This document shows positions 1 through 12,409 of a DNA stretch of 64,000 nt, piece by piece. Each line of letters starts with the position of its first letter. Positions within the stretch are counted from its first letter, which is position 1. Origin of the DNA: Chalara sp. BL73 (lineage: Eukaryota; Ascomycota; Leotiomycetes; Helotiales). Position numbers and translations under genes: made by a program. The stretch covers positions 2,728,001 to 2,792,000 of the forward strand of contig CAKJVC010000012.1 of assembly GCA_918026815.1 (NCBI GenBank). The letters run 5' to 3'. A model generated the notes under the pieces. The model did not search any database, had not been told where the DNA came from, and worked only from the letters and a program-made list of their open reading frames with translations.

Positions 1-1
1 C

Positions 2-100
2 GCTAAAGCCCGCTCATTCCGTGCTCTCGAACACGATCTTGGACTCGACAGCCTTCGATCGATAAACTTTGTCTTGTATCACTCCATGGCGCTCTCATAA
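2..100 (+). CDS. possible 3' end of a gene entering from the left edge
   Basis: An open frame of 32 codons runs from base 2 to a TAA at 98-100. It reads as ordinary protein (it contains the run FRALEHDLGLDSL) and is not low-complexity. No family is recognised and the upstream part lies outside the window, so this could equally be a chance open frame. No further open frame continues it downstream. Confidence 0.25.
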   Translation, partial: AKARSFRALEHDLGLDSLRSINFVLYHSMALS

Positions 101-2058
101 AGGTTGTAGTCTGTAGTGGGTATGAAGGAAGCGTTGTCTGGTACAATCGTCAGTGAAGACTGCGTTGCTGGCACTTTGTAGGGAATGAGGATGGAGCGGT
201 AGGTGTCGCTATGTGGAAGGGCAGAGGGGCTCCCAGCGCGAGGAAGTGCATGCTACACCTTAGGTTTGTTTGCTGTGACAAGTAGACAGAGACTAGCGCC
301 ATCAAAGCTCTCCCAACTATTTCCAAAGACTAAAAGGTAAAGGCGGACATGCAATTACAAAGGAGGAGGTTGGCATGTTACTTCAACGCGGACTGTAATT
401 GAAAAAGAGAAAGACTTGACAACTGCATCTAGCAAAGCGAAGCTGCCACGAATAGAAAGTAGGATCTGGAAAGCAAAGCATATCCTCCTATTCAACGTTT
501 CAACTACTGATGTATTGTCGGTTCTGCTCAACTGCGGCGCTCAGCTCTAATGTCTCCGAACATTCAGGCTCCAGCATCCTCCAAATGCATCGTGGAGATG
601 GCTATCCACCCACCGCCTCACAAACAGAACTGCAGGCTCCAACTTCGCGAGAACCTTTGATTGGGAACTCAGAGATACTCTTGTCATTTAACCTCAAGAG
701 GAGCAGCAGGAAATATGCAATTGTAAGTAGTGGGTGCCCAGTTCTGGATGTTTCTGTGCGGCTGGTGGCTCACCTTGCCGCGACGACTGAGAGAACCACA
801 TTTAAGATCATATCTCACGAGCTCTGAGGATAATACTGAAAGTCTCATTAAGGGCTTCCGTTGGCGCACTGTGTATATACTGAGAAGCTCATGCGCGGCC
901 GTGGATGTTAAGTGAGTATTGTATGGTGCGTGATCGAGCAAGCCATAAGCCTATAGCAACATAGTATTTCCCACAATCATCAGGATAATTCATTGATATT
1001 CCCTCTGCATCTACAAGATTCATCGAAAACTTGCTCAATATAGTCACCAGCTGACAGCACGAGATTACCTAAATTTGCGTGACATTTGCTATAAATCCAG
1101 TGTGCCTATAGATTGCTCTCGAATATTCCATGGAAACATATCTTCTCGAAAAGTACACTATTGCGTGTAATTACGAGCTACTTGTATATTTACTGAGGCC
1201 AGAGCTTCAGCATCCAAGAAAGACCGAAGTTCTAGGCTGCGGCCACGTAAACACAACAACACGCACATCCTTCTTCACATCTTGACATCACCATGCTGAA
1301 GTCGGAGAATAAAAACCTGCTCTTTGCATAAAAATATGAAACATGTATGCATTAGAATAGCTCTCCAACCCCCCCCCCCCCAAAAAAAACAAAAAAAAAT
1401 CTTATTACCGAATGCGGCAAGAGTTGTGAAGGTCTTTCTTGCGTATGACGCCACACCTCCAAGACTTTTATGGAGGGGGATGAACCCACACTTTGTTATC
1501 CACCAGCGTCAAATGCTTTACGAGAGATGATTCATTTTTCGACTTGTTGTTAATCGTGAGGACCCATCAGGTGTGGCTACTCCTCACCACCCTAAACGCG
1601 GCGGCCGTTTTCATGTCGCGGAGCACGATCAGCAGACCTTGTGAGCTCCAACCATCGCTTCGACTTGCTTCCATTTCAGTTTCCCATCATTTCAAACATG
1701 CACAAAAACAGGATTTCCATGTTCCCCGCTATCATCTAGACCTCTCTTCCCGTCGAGGTAAGTGGCTGAGACGCTTTAATGGCTGAAATGGCGTTCACGG
1801 CGGCCGTAAGTGATATTATTTTTTTGGAACGATGGGGCACTGGTGATCGGTACAGATTAGGGGTCGTATGCTCGGGGCTGACGATGGAACATGTAGGGTC
1901 TGTGGCTAGAGATCGTGGAGAGCTGAGACGGATGATGCAATATTGTAGATCCGGATCGGTGATATCATGAGGGTGGCTGAGATCTTGCGAATTCTGTGGA
2001 TGCTAGCAAGATCTAGGGATTCCTTGGATAAGAGAATCATGAGAAATTCCGAGAGCAA
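101..2058. other. gene-poor intergenic stretch
   Basis: No reading frame here has family motifs or a convincing exon structure. The only conspicuous element is a C13 run followed by an A-rich tract near 1369-1400. Frames of up to about 100 codons occur but overlap each other on both strands and look like chance. Confidence 0.6.
1369..1400. repeat. poly-C / poly-A low-complexity tract
   Basis: Thirteen consecutive C residues (1369-1381) are followed by two A-runs separated by a single C. This is a simple homopolymer tract in intergenic DNA, and its length may be uncertain in an assembly. Confidence 0.9.
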
Positions 2059-2065
2059 TATAAAA
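2059..2065 (+). promoter_or_regulatory. TATA-box-like element upstream of the 11-mer repeat gene
   Basis: A TATAAAA sequence lies about 110 nt before the ATG at 2175, a normal spacing for a fungal core promoter with a short leader. It is supported by position and sequence only. Confidence 0.45.
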
Positions 2066-2174
2066 GTACAAGTTCTAATACGATATCGATTTTCGAACAT
2101 ACAATCTCATTGCATGACTTTTGGGTTAAGACACATATAAACAACCAAACAAAACATCTTCAGAAAATATCAAA

Positions 2175-2544
2175 ATGGCCGGGCTCTTAGGAAACCTCAG
2201 TAAGCACCCGTCTCATATATACCGCACCCTTTTCTAATAACCCCCCAGCTGACAACGGCGGCTCTCAAGCAAACTCCCTTGACAAGACCCTCACAGGAGG
2301 CGACGAGCAGCAGGGACAAGGCGGGCTTCTCGGCGGCGTGACGGGAGCCGTTGGCAAGACCGTTGATGGCGTGGGAAACGCTACCGGGCAGACCTTAAAC
2401 GGCGTGGGTGACGCAGCCGGACAGACAACTCGCGGGGTGGGAAACGTAGCGGGAGGAGTGACGAACACGGCGGGTGGTCTTGTTGGCGGCGCAACAGGCG
2501 CGGGTCAGCAACAGGCTGCTGGGCAGCAGCCTAAGCAGGTTTAA
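2175..2544 (+). CDS. small glycine-rich protein with LEA-like 11-residue repeats
   Basis: Two exons (2175-2199 and 2249-2544) encode 106 residues. The 49-nt intron starts GTAAGC, has a CTAAT branch-like motif and ends CAG. The N-terminus is MAGLLGNLTDNGG. From about residue 50 the chain repeats every 11 residues in the pattern T-x-x-G-V-G-x-A-x-G-Q (TVDGVGNATGQ, TLNGVGDAAGQ, TTRGVGNVAGG), then turns into a Gly/Gln-rich tail. The 11-mer periodicity recalls group 3 LEA-type proteins, which protect cells during drying; that role is inference. There is no signal peptide or membrane segment. Similar small proteins are common in filamentous fungi and are usually annotated as hypothetical. The exon structure and the repeat are directly visible; the function is not. 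Confidence 0.75.
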
Positions 2545-5500
2545 ATTGCTTGCTTGGGATATGAGGATGGGGGCTAGAGCTCTCTTTTCGATTTGCGGAA
2601 GGTCGGGTTTTGTGAATAGGATGATTTAATTTTGAGAATGATACATTATCTACCCTTTGGAGTCTTCTAAGTTTTCAGCATAGCGTGACGTACAGAGCTC
2701 GCCTGCGAAACGGGATATTGATCGAGGGGAAGGCGAGTCACGCTTACGTGCCTTGTGTCTCAAGACTTCAGAATGCAAGAGTATCCTGTTCAGATCGAAT
2801 CACAACCAATTCCTCCCCTGAGCCTAGATATCCTTTGTGCGTTAATGTGGTTTTAATAGCGTCCAATTTCTATTCGATTGAAAAGACTCTTCTACGACTT
2901 TAACCCTTCGTATCGGGATAACTCCACCCTCCCAACCAGGTTTTTTTAAGTACCTACATTACCAGGCCTCGGTACATCCTCATTTTTTATTTATGGATAT
3001 TGAACGACTTTTGGAGACTTGGCATATTTCCTACGAAACGGACAAAACCTGACTCTCCGCCACCTTGGCGTATCAGTTTATGGTGTGGAAAACGGATGGT
3101 GATTTGATCCTGCTATACCCAGGATTTTAGATATCGGCCGGCTTTGTTATCGTCTTCTTTGTAACTATATTATGTTCTAACTCGGTCTCGGTAAGAGTGC
3201 AGTTCCTGAGATGAGGAAGGCACGTCCTACACAAAACTTGCAATTCAGCATTCTGATAACGAAAACAGCAAACTGGCTTACAGCTGTTCTTAGTAGGTAG
3301 CGGGATGGGATTTAAAAACTATGTGAATTTACAAAAGAAGTATGTTTCTGTCTTCGGCTTTTGGAGTATTTCAGGGCTCCATGTACTCACCTTCATTACA
3401 TACATGCAGAAACATAGGGGAAAACTGAGCAATGTCAACAACATGTCCAAGGAACCTCTCTTAGGTCCCACGAAGGTGATCCTTAATATACTTTATTCCC
3501 ATTCCTCATCATCTAACCACTTCTCCTGCGTCAGCCTTAGATCAAGTTCATCAACCCAAAGATCTGGTTCCAGCTGTGATAACCACAAATACGTCTTTCC
3601 GACACTCCCAGCACTCATAGTCTTGCCGGTCCCAATCGCTTCATTACCGTCTTTCGTCTCAGAACCAATCGTTCAAATATTGTAGCGAAGCCAATACCGT
3701 AGTAGAAATGAATACTTAAGGCCCACCAGATATACAAGATAATTCGAAAATGAAAATCGATAGCACAAAGAGGTAAAGCAATCACAAATTATTGAGCTTA
3801 TACAGGGTGAATCTAGACGGGTTAGAAATAGAGCAGAGAGCGCGCTTTCACATGAATGGTAACTCCTTGGAATGGGTAGCAGGATCAAAGCTAATATATA
3901 ATAAAACTCCGTTGAGCATTATTCCATATTTTAGAAAGCAAAATATGGACTATACCAAAGCAGGTCGGGAGATTATGCAAGATGGACAACAGGGCGCAGC
4001 CCGGAGTCTGGCTCGGTTAATATACAAGATGGTAGGTAAGATCAAATACTACCAATTGCCACATATAAGTCTTTGACACATCCTAAATTGACACTATAAA
4101 GCTAGGAAAGAGGACTAAGGAGATCTGACATCTGACCCCGGCCTGGGGAGCGCCATTGCGGACCGTCCCGCCTTGGCAATCTGGTTTCGACAACAAGGTA
4201 CGAGGCCCGTTTTAGCTTGCACCATAAAATGTCTTCAATATAGATGCTTTTAAGTTCGTTGTCACTCTCTCCTCTAATTCCACTGACCCTGGAATTGCCT
4301 CCTAAACCTCATATTTAAAAGTAATTCTGCACGTTCAAAATAAAAAAGATTAAGACCTAGGCTGCTCAGCTCTTGACGGATACTCAACCAGTTCCACTTT
4401 GAGATAAATGGAAAGCTTTTTGCAGGCATTGACATCAATATAAAGATTTTACCAAGTCTCAGCTTAATACAATCAGCAGCGGTAATTCAGATATCTAAAA
4501 CTCTTCCAAACGTCATGGTTCATCATGTCAAGTTTGCGCAGATTTGTCCCGAAGTCTAAAATATTGAACTGTAGTTGCGTTTGACTTTGGCTCCATTTTC
4601 ACAAGTTCACCATTGCAAATGACTACGCACCTTTTCCTGGCTCTAGCACATGTGAAACAGATGACGTGACTCGGAAACAAGTCTTGAATATTAGAGAAGT
4701 TAGTACACGCTCAGGTATAAGGATGTTGCTCCGTCGCCTCTTCCTTGGTTCCCCCTCACTGTTAGACATAATACACATGCTTGGAAGCAACGCCGCTTCC
4801 CCATTTGGCAAATTCATTATATCAAAGCGTATAGGTATCTCACTTCTCAAGTTTGCAGGTATCTTGACGTGCGAATCTCAGAATACATGGTACGTTTTGA
4901 CCTTCATGTCGAGAAAGCCATTTAAACTCCCTTTGGCAGTGAAATTGTTAAGTCTGTTGAATCGCCTTTGAGCGTGGGCCAAACCTTTTCAATATCGAAT
5001 TCTCGTATCTTTGCAAGTTTGCAAACTATATGGAGGACGTTCTAGCTACAGGATGGGAGGTGCAAATTCTTCGCATCCACCTGCATCACCTTAGGCTCAT
5101 CTTCATAGTGTTAATACATGATAACTCCACCAATGAAGTATGGTATATCAATCGCTAACACAAATTATATCCCTTACGCTCCTTTCTTAATGAAAGATAC
5201 TTTGCGAACTCTCGATCCCATTCAGGCATGAGGTCAAACTTGGACGGGGGGAACAGAAATTGCCGTGATCAACTCAATTATTGATGTGCACCGCAATCCA
5301 TCCTCTCAAGGCATTGGGAAGCCCTAAGTAAACATTCTACTTGAGCTTTTTGGCTAGCCAGAGTGCTTTTTGTCTCAATCCCCTTTGCCATTATTTTCAA
5401 GAATCCCATTTCTCTTTCAATATGGTCTCTTTGACGAAATACATGATTGTGCACATCAGCCCTCTGACCGTGGTATCTTGTACTGTTATTGGCGCTCTAT

Positions 5501-5821
5501 ATCAGGTATTGCCACGTCGCAGCGCTGTCATCTTTGAGGGCGAGAAAGTTGCTTTTTGATCCGCGGAGTTCAAGACGACCAGTAAAGCAACACCAGGATT
5601 CATCATTCGAAATGGCAACAACTCTCCCATCTGCACTCATGGGAGCATCAACGCTACACAACAAGCTTGCGAGCATTCCCTACCTGCTTCGAGGACAAAG
5701 AAGGTGAATGCGACATGGGCAAGAAAACGTCATCACAAAGGCTGAGTGAACCAACTACCACGACTTGATACCAAAGATGGACGTAAAAATAGCGATGCGG
5801 CACAAATTTAAGCATCGGTAT
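2545..5821. other. gene-poor intergenic stretch
   Basis: Frames up to 126 codons (for example 3305-3685 and 4666-4971) occur, but none shows a domain, a signal peptide with a continuation, or credible splice partners. The stretch around 5341-5710 lies just before the thaumatin-like remnant and may hold its decayed 5' part. Nothing else is supportable. Confidence 0.5.
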
Positions 5822-5847
5822 ATGTCTACTCCTCAGCAGGTACTTGC

Positions 5848-6176
5848 CAACACACTGACAACGAGTAGTCGGTGGCGATAACGGAGGCGCTTCAATCCGC
5901 TTCGATGGAAAGCGAAGGATTGCGGTTTACATTCCTCCAGCGGAATTAAAAGCCATTTGCCCCACAGATCATTTATTGGGAGATGGTAAATACGCAAGCC
6001 GTAAGACGGACTGCAAGGCCACCGGTAGTGATCAGCACTACTGTGTAGGTGCCTCCAATACTGCGGCCACCTGTTCAGCATCAATCACCTTCTTTCAGTC
6101 ACATGCTGTCAATGCTTATGCCTATGCTTACGACGAGCTACACCAAGTACCCGGTCAACAGGGTCATAAAGATTGA
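5848..6176 (+). pseudogene. possible thaumatin-like (osmotin) protein remnant
   Basis: An open frame with no start codon of its own runs from about 5848 to a TGA at 6174-6176. Its second half contains CPTDHLLG, CKATG, YCVGASNTAATC and, near the end, AYAYAYDE. Thaumatin-like proteins have a cysteine-rich core followed by a C-terminal AYSYAYDD-type motif, so the order of motifs fits. Several expected cysteines are missing and the frame stops soon after the motif. No credible N-terminal exon with a signal peptide was found, although sequence near 5560-5700 may be a degraded upstream part. I read it as a decayed copy. It could also be a misread chance frame. Confidence 0.35.
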
Positions 6177-8326
6177 TTTTGAACCACAAGACACCCGCAA
6201 CCTCTTACCCATCAAGAATCTTGATAACCCTTAACACAAGCATGCGCACCAAGCGAAGGCGTTATGGAACAAACCGAATGATATGGGATTATTCTGATTG
6301 CATTGTGAAGAAATTCACGCTCGCAAGGCACGTTATAATGTAAAAGACATGGTCAGAAATGAGGTCTGTTTTATGCTTATCTGTATGCAATCTAAAATAT
6401 GTTAGAAGGATATGCTATTTCCTTCCGCGTAAACTTCAGGTATCATAGCTAGAATCACCCTGTCTTAAAATTTCAAAATGAAGTTTAGAATTCTCTTCCT
6501 ACGTCAGACTCCCGCGCACGCCCGTGAACTGTCAGCAGCTCGGAGGTGACTTTGAGCACAGATTCAATATTTGGACGATATCCAATTTCGGTGATGCAAA
6601 TTGCCCTAAAGTTCAAGAGTCATCAAATTTGGGTTTGATAAGATTCGGTTGCCGCATTTTTTGTTATCTGAGGAATGCAGATTAATAAAATTCAATAGTC
6701 AATGCCAGGATGCATCCTCTCGAGCAAAGTAAGGTTTAAATAGCTATCGAATTGGGAGAGGCGGCTCGTAGGCGCCTGTAGTTTGAAATTCTATTCAACC
6801 CTATGAGCATTGTGGAATCCTTGAATTTCAAGGTTCGAGAGGAAATGGCCAGAAAAGACGGCACTGAGTTGCAGCTAGCCAAAAACAAAGACTCAAAATA
6901 AATGATGGAAACCAGCGCCACAGGGTTGTCATTGGCACCGATACCGAAGTCCCGAAATCTAGAAGGCGGATGGCAGCTGGGGATCTTTCTTAGTAGAGGC
7001 AGAGTTATGGCGTAAGAGTATTGAGAGTTGGTTGTAATGTAGATGAGAAGCTTTCTCACGCGTCATATCCGAAGGCTCACCTTTGCTTATCAATATAAAA
7101 ATCGTGTATATCCACGCAGAGTTCATAAATTCCTAGGACCGTGTCCCGTCTGGATGAAGCCATACGAAACATTGGTTCCAAGAACCCGTCTGGAATGTGG
7201 ACAGCCTAATAGCGCATCGTCGTGAGATTAATGGTTATTATTTCTGGTATTATTATAAGATGGATCCTGTATGCCACTATATAGCCAGACACCGTTCCAT
7301 CACTTCGTTCCATGCCTTCCCAAACTTGCTCCCTGTTATGGCGTTGCTACACTCCAAAGCCTCCTAAGCCCCACACATATGCGGTACTGAAAACGAAATG
7401 ATTGGTAAGTCTTAAATCTCACAACTTGGTGACGAAATAGCCGCATTAGAGTGTGAGGCACAGTAATGCCCGATGGAGGGATTTTGTCCTCGTGTTGGCT
7501 CAAAATAAGCTCGGATCGGGATTGTCAGACATTCAGCTGAAGCGCACGATATCCGACCCCGATGGCTTTTTGATTACCGGTACATGTTTCAAACTGATTT
7601 AGGGAAAGATAAATCATGTCATGTAAAGACATAGTGCTTACAGTAAAATTATCTGCATGCGACAATATCCGAGCTATCTCAGCATTACAGTAGTGGAAGT
7701 GATCAGTACGTGACGTTAAAAACGAGTGGAAACTTGGCGCACTGGCCCTGATGATGGGACGGCAGGCTTAAGCTTACCCTATGTAATATGTGCGATATAC
7801 TACATCTTACTAGATAGAGGAGTTTTCTGCTGGATGACTGCACTATATACCCGCTAACTGAGTTACACTGAAACCAGCTCATGCGCATTGGGGGTAACTA
7901 GTGGTACTGTGGAGAAAACGTGGTTATTGTGGTCCTTCTTACATATTCTCGTGCCTCTGGATCATGGAATATACTGGAAAACTTGTACACACGTGGCCCG
8001 GTTGTATTCTTACAATGCAGAGCACATTTGGAAAGAAGTGAGCCGATCTAGCACAATATCATGTTTGATTTTCTGATGCTTCAAATTATAGGCGTAGAAT
8101 GAGCTGGATAATGTGATCTTAAATTTGCTCTTATGAAAGAAACTATAATTAAACTGTGCAATATCACTTCGTTTAGGAGAAGTGATGGATGTCGAATGTC
8201 TGTTGAGAAACCCACGATCTAGGAAAAGTAATATTTCCCATGCAACCTTGTTTTGTTAATTCTTAAGGTGTATCAGGGAATTCTATTACGTTTCTTGATA
8301 AGAACAGCCGCCTACAATAGAAATTG
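6177..8326. other. intergenic stretch without recognisable genes
   Basis: Only short overlapping frames on both strands occur (longest about 107 codons at 6736-7059, minus). They show no domain motif and no splice-compatible neighbours. The last part is the 3' flank of the GMC oxidoreductase gene. Confidence 0.55.
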
Positions 8327-10445
8327 TTAGCGATGAAACTCTTTAAAGCTGGAACTTAGACAGAGAAAAAGGCCTACTTTTTCTGCCATAGCGTAAATGG
8401 TTGCGGCTGGTGCTCCTGCTGGAAGAAAAGGGAAGACACTGGCGTCAATAACACCTAGGTTTTTCACGCCATATACCAGCAGGTCAGAGTCCACCACGCC
8501 TCCTAGCCCTCGCTTTCCTAAGGCAGCCGTGCAGCACTGGTGCGCAACACTAGGTAAAAGGTTGGCCTTCAGCAGTTCTTTCAGTTGTGCATCATCAGTA
8601 ATCGTTGTTGGTGCTGGAGAAATTTCGACTGCTCCCAATGATGCGATCATTGGTTGGGCCATAATCTCGCGATTCTTCTTGTATAATGCCAATGTAATGT
8701 CGATATCCGTAGGATCCGCAAGTGAGTTATAGTTGATCAGAGGCTGAACGAGTGGATCTGCAGAGGCGATGTTGATAACACCACGACTAAGAGGTTTAAT
8801 CGTGTATATAGCACTTTGGGAACCTGTATTCCAGAAGATCTCGCCAACCGGCTCTGTGAAGCCATCGAATTGTGAAAGGATAGCCTTCCTGGCTGCAGTG
8901 TAGCCTTTGATAACCGTAGCATCCGCGCCAGCTGGGAGATATTTCGCAGGATCTTGTGCTTTAGCTTTTGCTATTATAGATGCGGCAATAACAGCTGTTG
9001 TGGTATTCTTGAGAGGAAGGTGGACAACATTATTGGCTGTGGTAGCTGTGAGAGTATAGGCACCCTTATTGGTAGCGTCATAGATGGCTCGTTGTTTAGC
9101 ATTGTATGTTGCGTTGTTGCGAAATGTATCAGCATTTGGGAAGACATTGTTAGTGACGTTATACTGAACATTCAGCTGCAGGTGATCATGAAAGTTTTGC
9201 CCAACTCCAGGAAGATCCACGATGGTCGGTATCCCAAAACTGCCGAGCAATTTAGTGGGTCCTATGCCTGAGAGCTGAAGGATTTGAGGTGTATGCACAC
9301 CACCAGCAGAAACAATGACCTCTTTCGATGCAGATACGTTGCTAACTACCCTAGTAGCTTTAGTGATGTATTGAACGCCGACAGCTACCTTGTTCTTGAA
9401 TAGAACTTTGCTAACAACAGTCTCGGTCAAAATGTGATAGTTAGAGCGAGTGTTCACTCGATCATAACGTTCATTCTTGGCGTAAGAACGTCTTCCCGTA
9501 GCCACGTTTACTGCTCTCAAGAGCCAAGTAAGGCCAGCTACAATACCACCATTAGAGTCATTGACAGGTGTAATCCCTGAGGCACGTGCTGCCGTATACC
9601 AATTTCCTGTGATTTGGTGCGCGTGAGCCAAAGTTACCTCATTCAGATCGGCATTACACTAACCTCCAACAGGGTAGTCATACTCGCCATACAGAGTATG
9701 TATAGGGCCATTAGCGCCGTGAACGCTAGCATCGTAAGTTAGATTGTGAGCTTTGGCGTAGGCAGTATCCGGAACGGTAAAGTTCTCAGACTAGTCCAAC
9801 TCTGTCAGTTTCAACTCAGTAAAGTCAAGCTCGCGGGCATACCTTTTTAAAGTAGGGTAAGAGGTCAATCCATGACCATCCAGGATTCCCAAGAGCTGCC
9901 CAAGCGTTGTAGTCCCCAGCACCACCTCTTAGCATGAACATGGCATTAACTGTTGATCCGCCTCCAACAACGGCCCTGTCATGCTGCAACTTTAGCAATG
10001 ATTTCTATAGACGCTATTACATGGCCCCTCCATACATAGGGAATGAAGACTTACGCTGTTGTGACGAAAAAAGTTCGGTTATTCAAGCCTGGCTGCGGCG
10101 TAGAGAACAAGTTCGGCCAGAGGTATGACCCGGGATTAAAGCTTCCAGGAATCAACACCGAGTCTTCTCCTTGGTCGAAAGGACCATACTCAATCACAAG
10201 TACGCATACTATAGATCACTTAACTCGTTCTCCTGAATAAAACTCATGTAACACAAACCACTTGGATCTTCAGTTAGACGATCTGCTACAGTGAGACCAG
10301 CAGTACCTCCTCCAACAATGATGAAATCATAGGAGGCATCCTTGACCTCCTCTGCTTTAACAACACGGGCATAGCGGCCAAGGGAGTTTCCATTAACTGA
10401 TAGGAGAGCGGAAGCAAGCAGGAGCAGAGAGAAAGGAGGACGCAT
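8327..10445 (-). CDS. secreted GMC-family FAD oxidoreductase
   Basis: Five exons on the minus strand (10445-10259, 10208-10055, 9975-9843, 9790-9664, 9606-8327) encode about 626 residues; all four introns are 50-79 nt GT-AG and every phase closes. A signal peptide (MRPPFSLLLLASALLS) is followed by the FAD-binding glycine motif GGGTAG at about 45-50. The first GMC signature lies around VVGGGSTVN and the second is GGVHTPQILQLSGIGP. The catalytic His is about His556 (SVAHQCC). The second catalytic position, usually His or Asn in a PxxH/N context, is Ala (about 599, PAGAPAATIY). The family oxidises alcohols, sugars or choline with flavin; the substrate cannot be told. Length is normal for fungal members. 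An alternative start 39 nt upstream (10484) would weaken the signal peptide. Apparent stops between open frames are explained by the introns. Confidence 0.88.
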
Positions 10446-10587
10446 GTTGGTTGAGCAAAAGTGTTGTAATACCACATTAAACACACTTAGAGAGCAATTT
10501 ATACATTACTGGCATTACCGACAACTCGATCGGGGATAACTGTATAGTAAGCATCCGCCTGGCCCGTCCAAATCTGGAGGCTGATAC

Positions 10588-10595
10588 CTATATAA
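10588..10595 (-). promoter_or_regulatory. TATA-box-like element of the GMC oxidoreductase gene
   Basis: On the minus strand TATATAGG lies about 145 nt before the start at 10445, within the 350-nt gap separating this gene from the 3' end of the PHAF1-like gene. The spacing fits a core promoter. No other operator could be assigned. Confidence 0.4.
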
Positions 10596-10795
10596 GCATG
10601 AATAGTGACCCCGACGGGTTAGCTTGACGCTACACAGGCAGCTCTTAGCCGGACAACGATTGGCTAATCCGAATTTAGGTGATTTGTTGCACAACGCTAG
10701 CCCATCTGTGGAAGATGTATGACTTCCGTAACTCTAATATTGATTATTCTTCCAATGATGTTTATTGAAGTTTGCAATCGGTCAACCGGCTCATG

Positions 10796-12409
10796 TCAGA
10801 AAACCGTCAGGCCACTGACAGCGCCATTCTTCAACACCTCAAACACTAAACCTGGAAAGCCAAATAATGTTGTGTTACCCAATCCGTTGATGCTATCACT
10901 ACCCCCAGTCGTCTCAAGACGCTTTCTCTTGATAGTGTCTTCCCACCCCCCGAGGAGTTCACAGCTGCTTCCAGGGCTGTCACCCCAATCACGGTTTAGA
11001 ACCATACCTCTTTGCCGATTCTTAGCTTCCTCAGCGTTCTTGTAAACGGTCTTCCATTCTTCATGTAGACTATGTTCAACTACCTGAAATGGCGTTTCGG
11101 AGTTGATAATGGTATCCCCAGGCTGGATCAAATACTCAATCTCCCATCTACACCTGCGATGACGATTGAATGGGTATGAACCTGGCACATTGCCATGCAG
11201 CACAACCTTTGATGCAACAAGCCTAGATGACACGTTGGATTGGAAGCGTTCAACATCGCTGGAATCGGTGAGTCCTTTTGAAGGTGGCCGCTGTGATGGA
11301 GCTATAGGCGTGGAGATCAAAATATCAAAACCATGATAAAAATAATTGTAGAAGCATTCTCCAGTAACACTTCCTGCAACTTCACCATCTTCGTTGTCAT
11401 CTTCGGAATCATCGGTCGCAGTATGCGCTGATGACTGGTCAGTATCAGTTGAATCATCCAGGCGAAGGTCGTTGACATCTGATCGAACATGTGTTCCGCT
11501 TCCGAACCTGTTATTGTGTATGGCCATTCTCTGGTCACTTTTTCGATATATGGCATCGGGAGGACCTAATTCGGCTACTAGCTCTTGTGGTGACGTTTGA
11601 CCGAGCTGAATCCAGAAATTACTACTCAATGGGCGAACCAACTCTAATCTTCCTTCACCATGAATCCTGACAACATTCACCTCGTCCGGTACCGGCTCTC
11701 TAGACTTCGCGTACTGAGGTAACGACCTCAAAGGTTCTAAAGAATGCGTATATAAAGCCTCCCGTGCATCAGACCATGAATCTCCACTGAATATTGCCAT
11801 CGATGCGGCCGGAGGGCTGGTGGAGGATGATAGAAGAGACACCATATCTTTCCCAGGCTGCCATGAGGTACTTTGCATAGGAAAGGAAAACGCGACTCCA
11901 GGGTAAGATAAGATGTAAAGACCCAGTCCAGTTTCACCTTCATGATCTGGCCCGATATATTCTCCAGGAAATGTTGGCCCAATAAGATTTTTGTAAATAT
12001 GTTTAAAACTTGGACCTGAAAGACTTTCGGTAGGTCCTGAAGTAGCCGGAGATGTCGCTGGTCGGAAAACTTCTCTATCCTTGTATTGAATCTTATTCTT
12101 TGTGAAATCTAGCACTTCGATTAAACGCAATCGCTGTTCCGGTCCATCGAATCGCAAACGGACTCCATTTGTGGGGAGGTCGAGCGTGACGGGTTGCTTC
12201 ACAGGGGCAGATGGTTCGTATATCACATCGATCTTTGGGAATTGCTGTGGTTCAGCTTTAAGGCGGGTGAGAATATCGTGAAGTGAAGCTCCAAGCACTG
12301 CAAGTTTGTTAGTTGAGCTCAGGAAGGAGTAAGGCAAGGAGGCATGCCACTACCTACCTAGGAAGCCCAAAGCTTGTCCTGGATGGACAGTAGCAGTAAA
12401 GAGCGACAT
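10796..12409 (-). CDS. PHAF1/UPF0183 family protein
   Basis: Two exons (12409-12358 and 12297-10796) encode 517 residues. The 60-nt intron runs GTAGGT to GCAG. Exon 1 gives a short N-terminus ending HPGQALGFL, which splices to VLGASLHDILTRLK; this joined motif is the hallmark N-terminus of the UPF0183 family (human C16orf70, PHAF1/MYTHO). It is followed by PTNGVRLRFDGPEQRLRLIE, another family block. The middle has an acidic, low-complexity insert (DDSEDDNEDGE at about 320-330). Animal members are about 420 residues; the fungal protein is longer because of such inserts. In animals the protein binds BCAS3 and associates with autophagic membranes; a comparable role here is inference. The gene is divergent from the kinesin gene, with 479 bp between the two starts. 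Confidence 0.85.

Noticed and set aside
8327..10484. GMC oxidoreductase as a pseudogene because its frames are separated by stops
   Set aside because: Four short GT-AG introns join all pieces with correct phases and restore conserved motifs.
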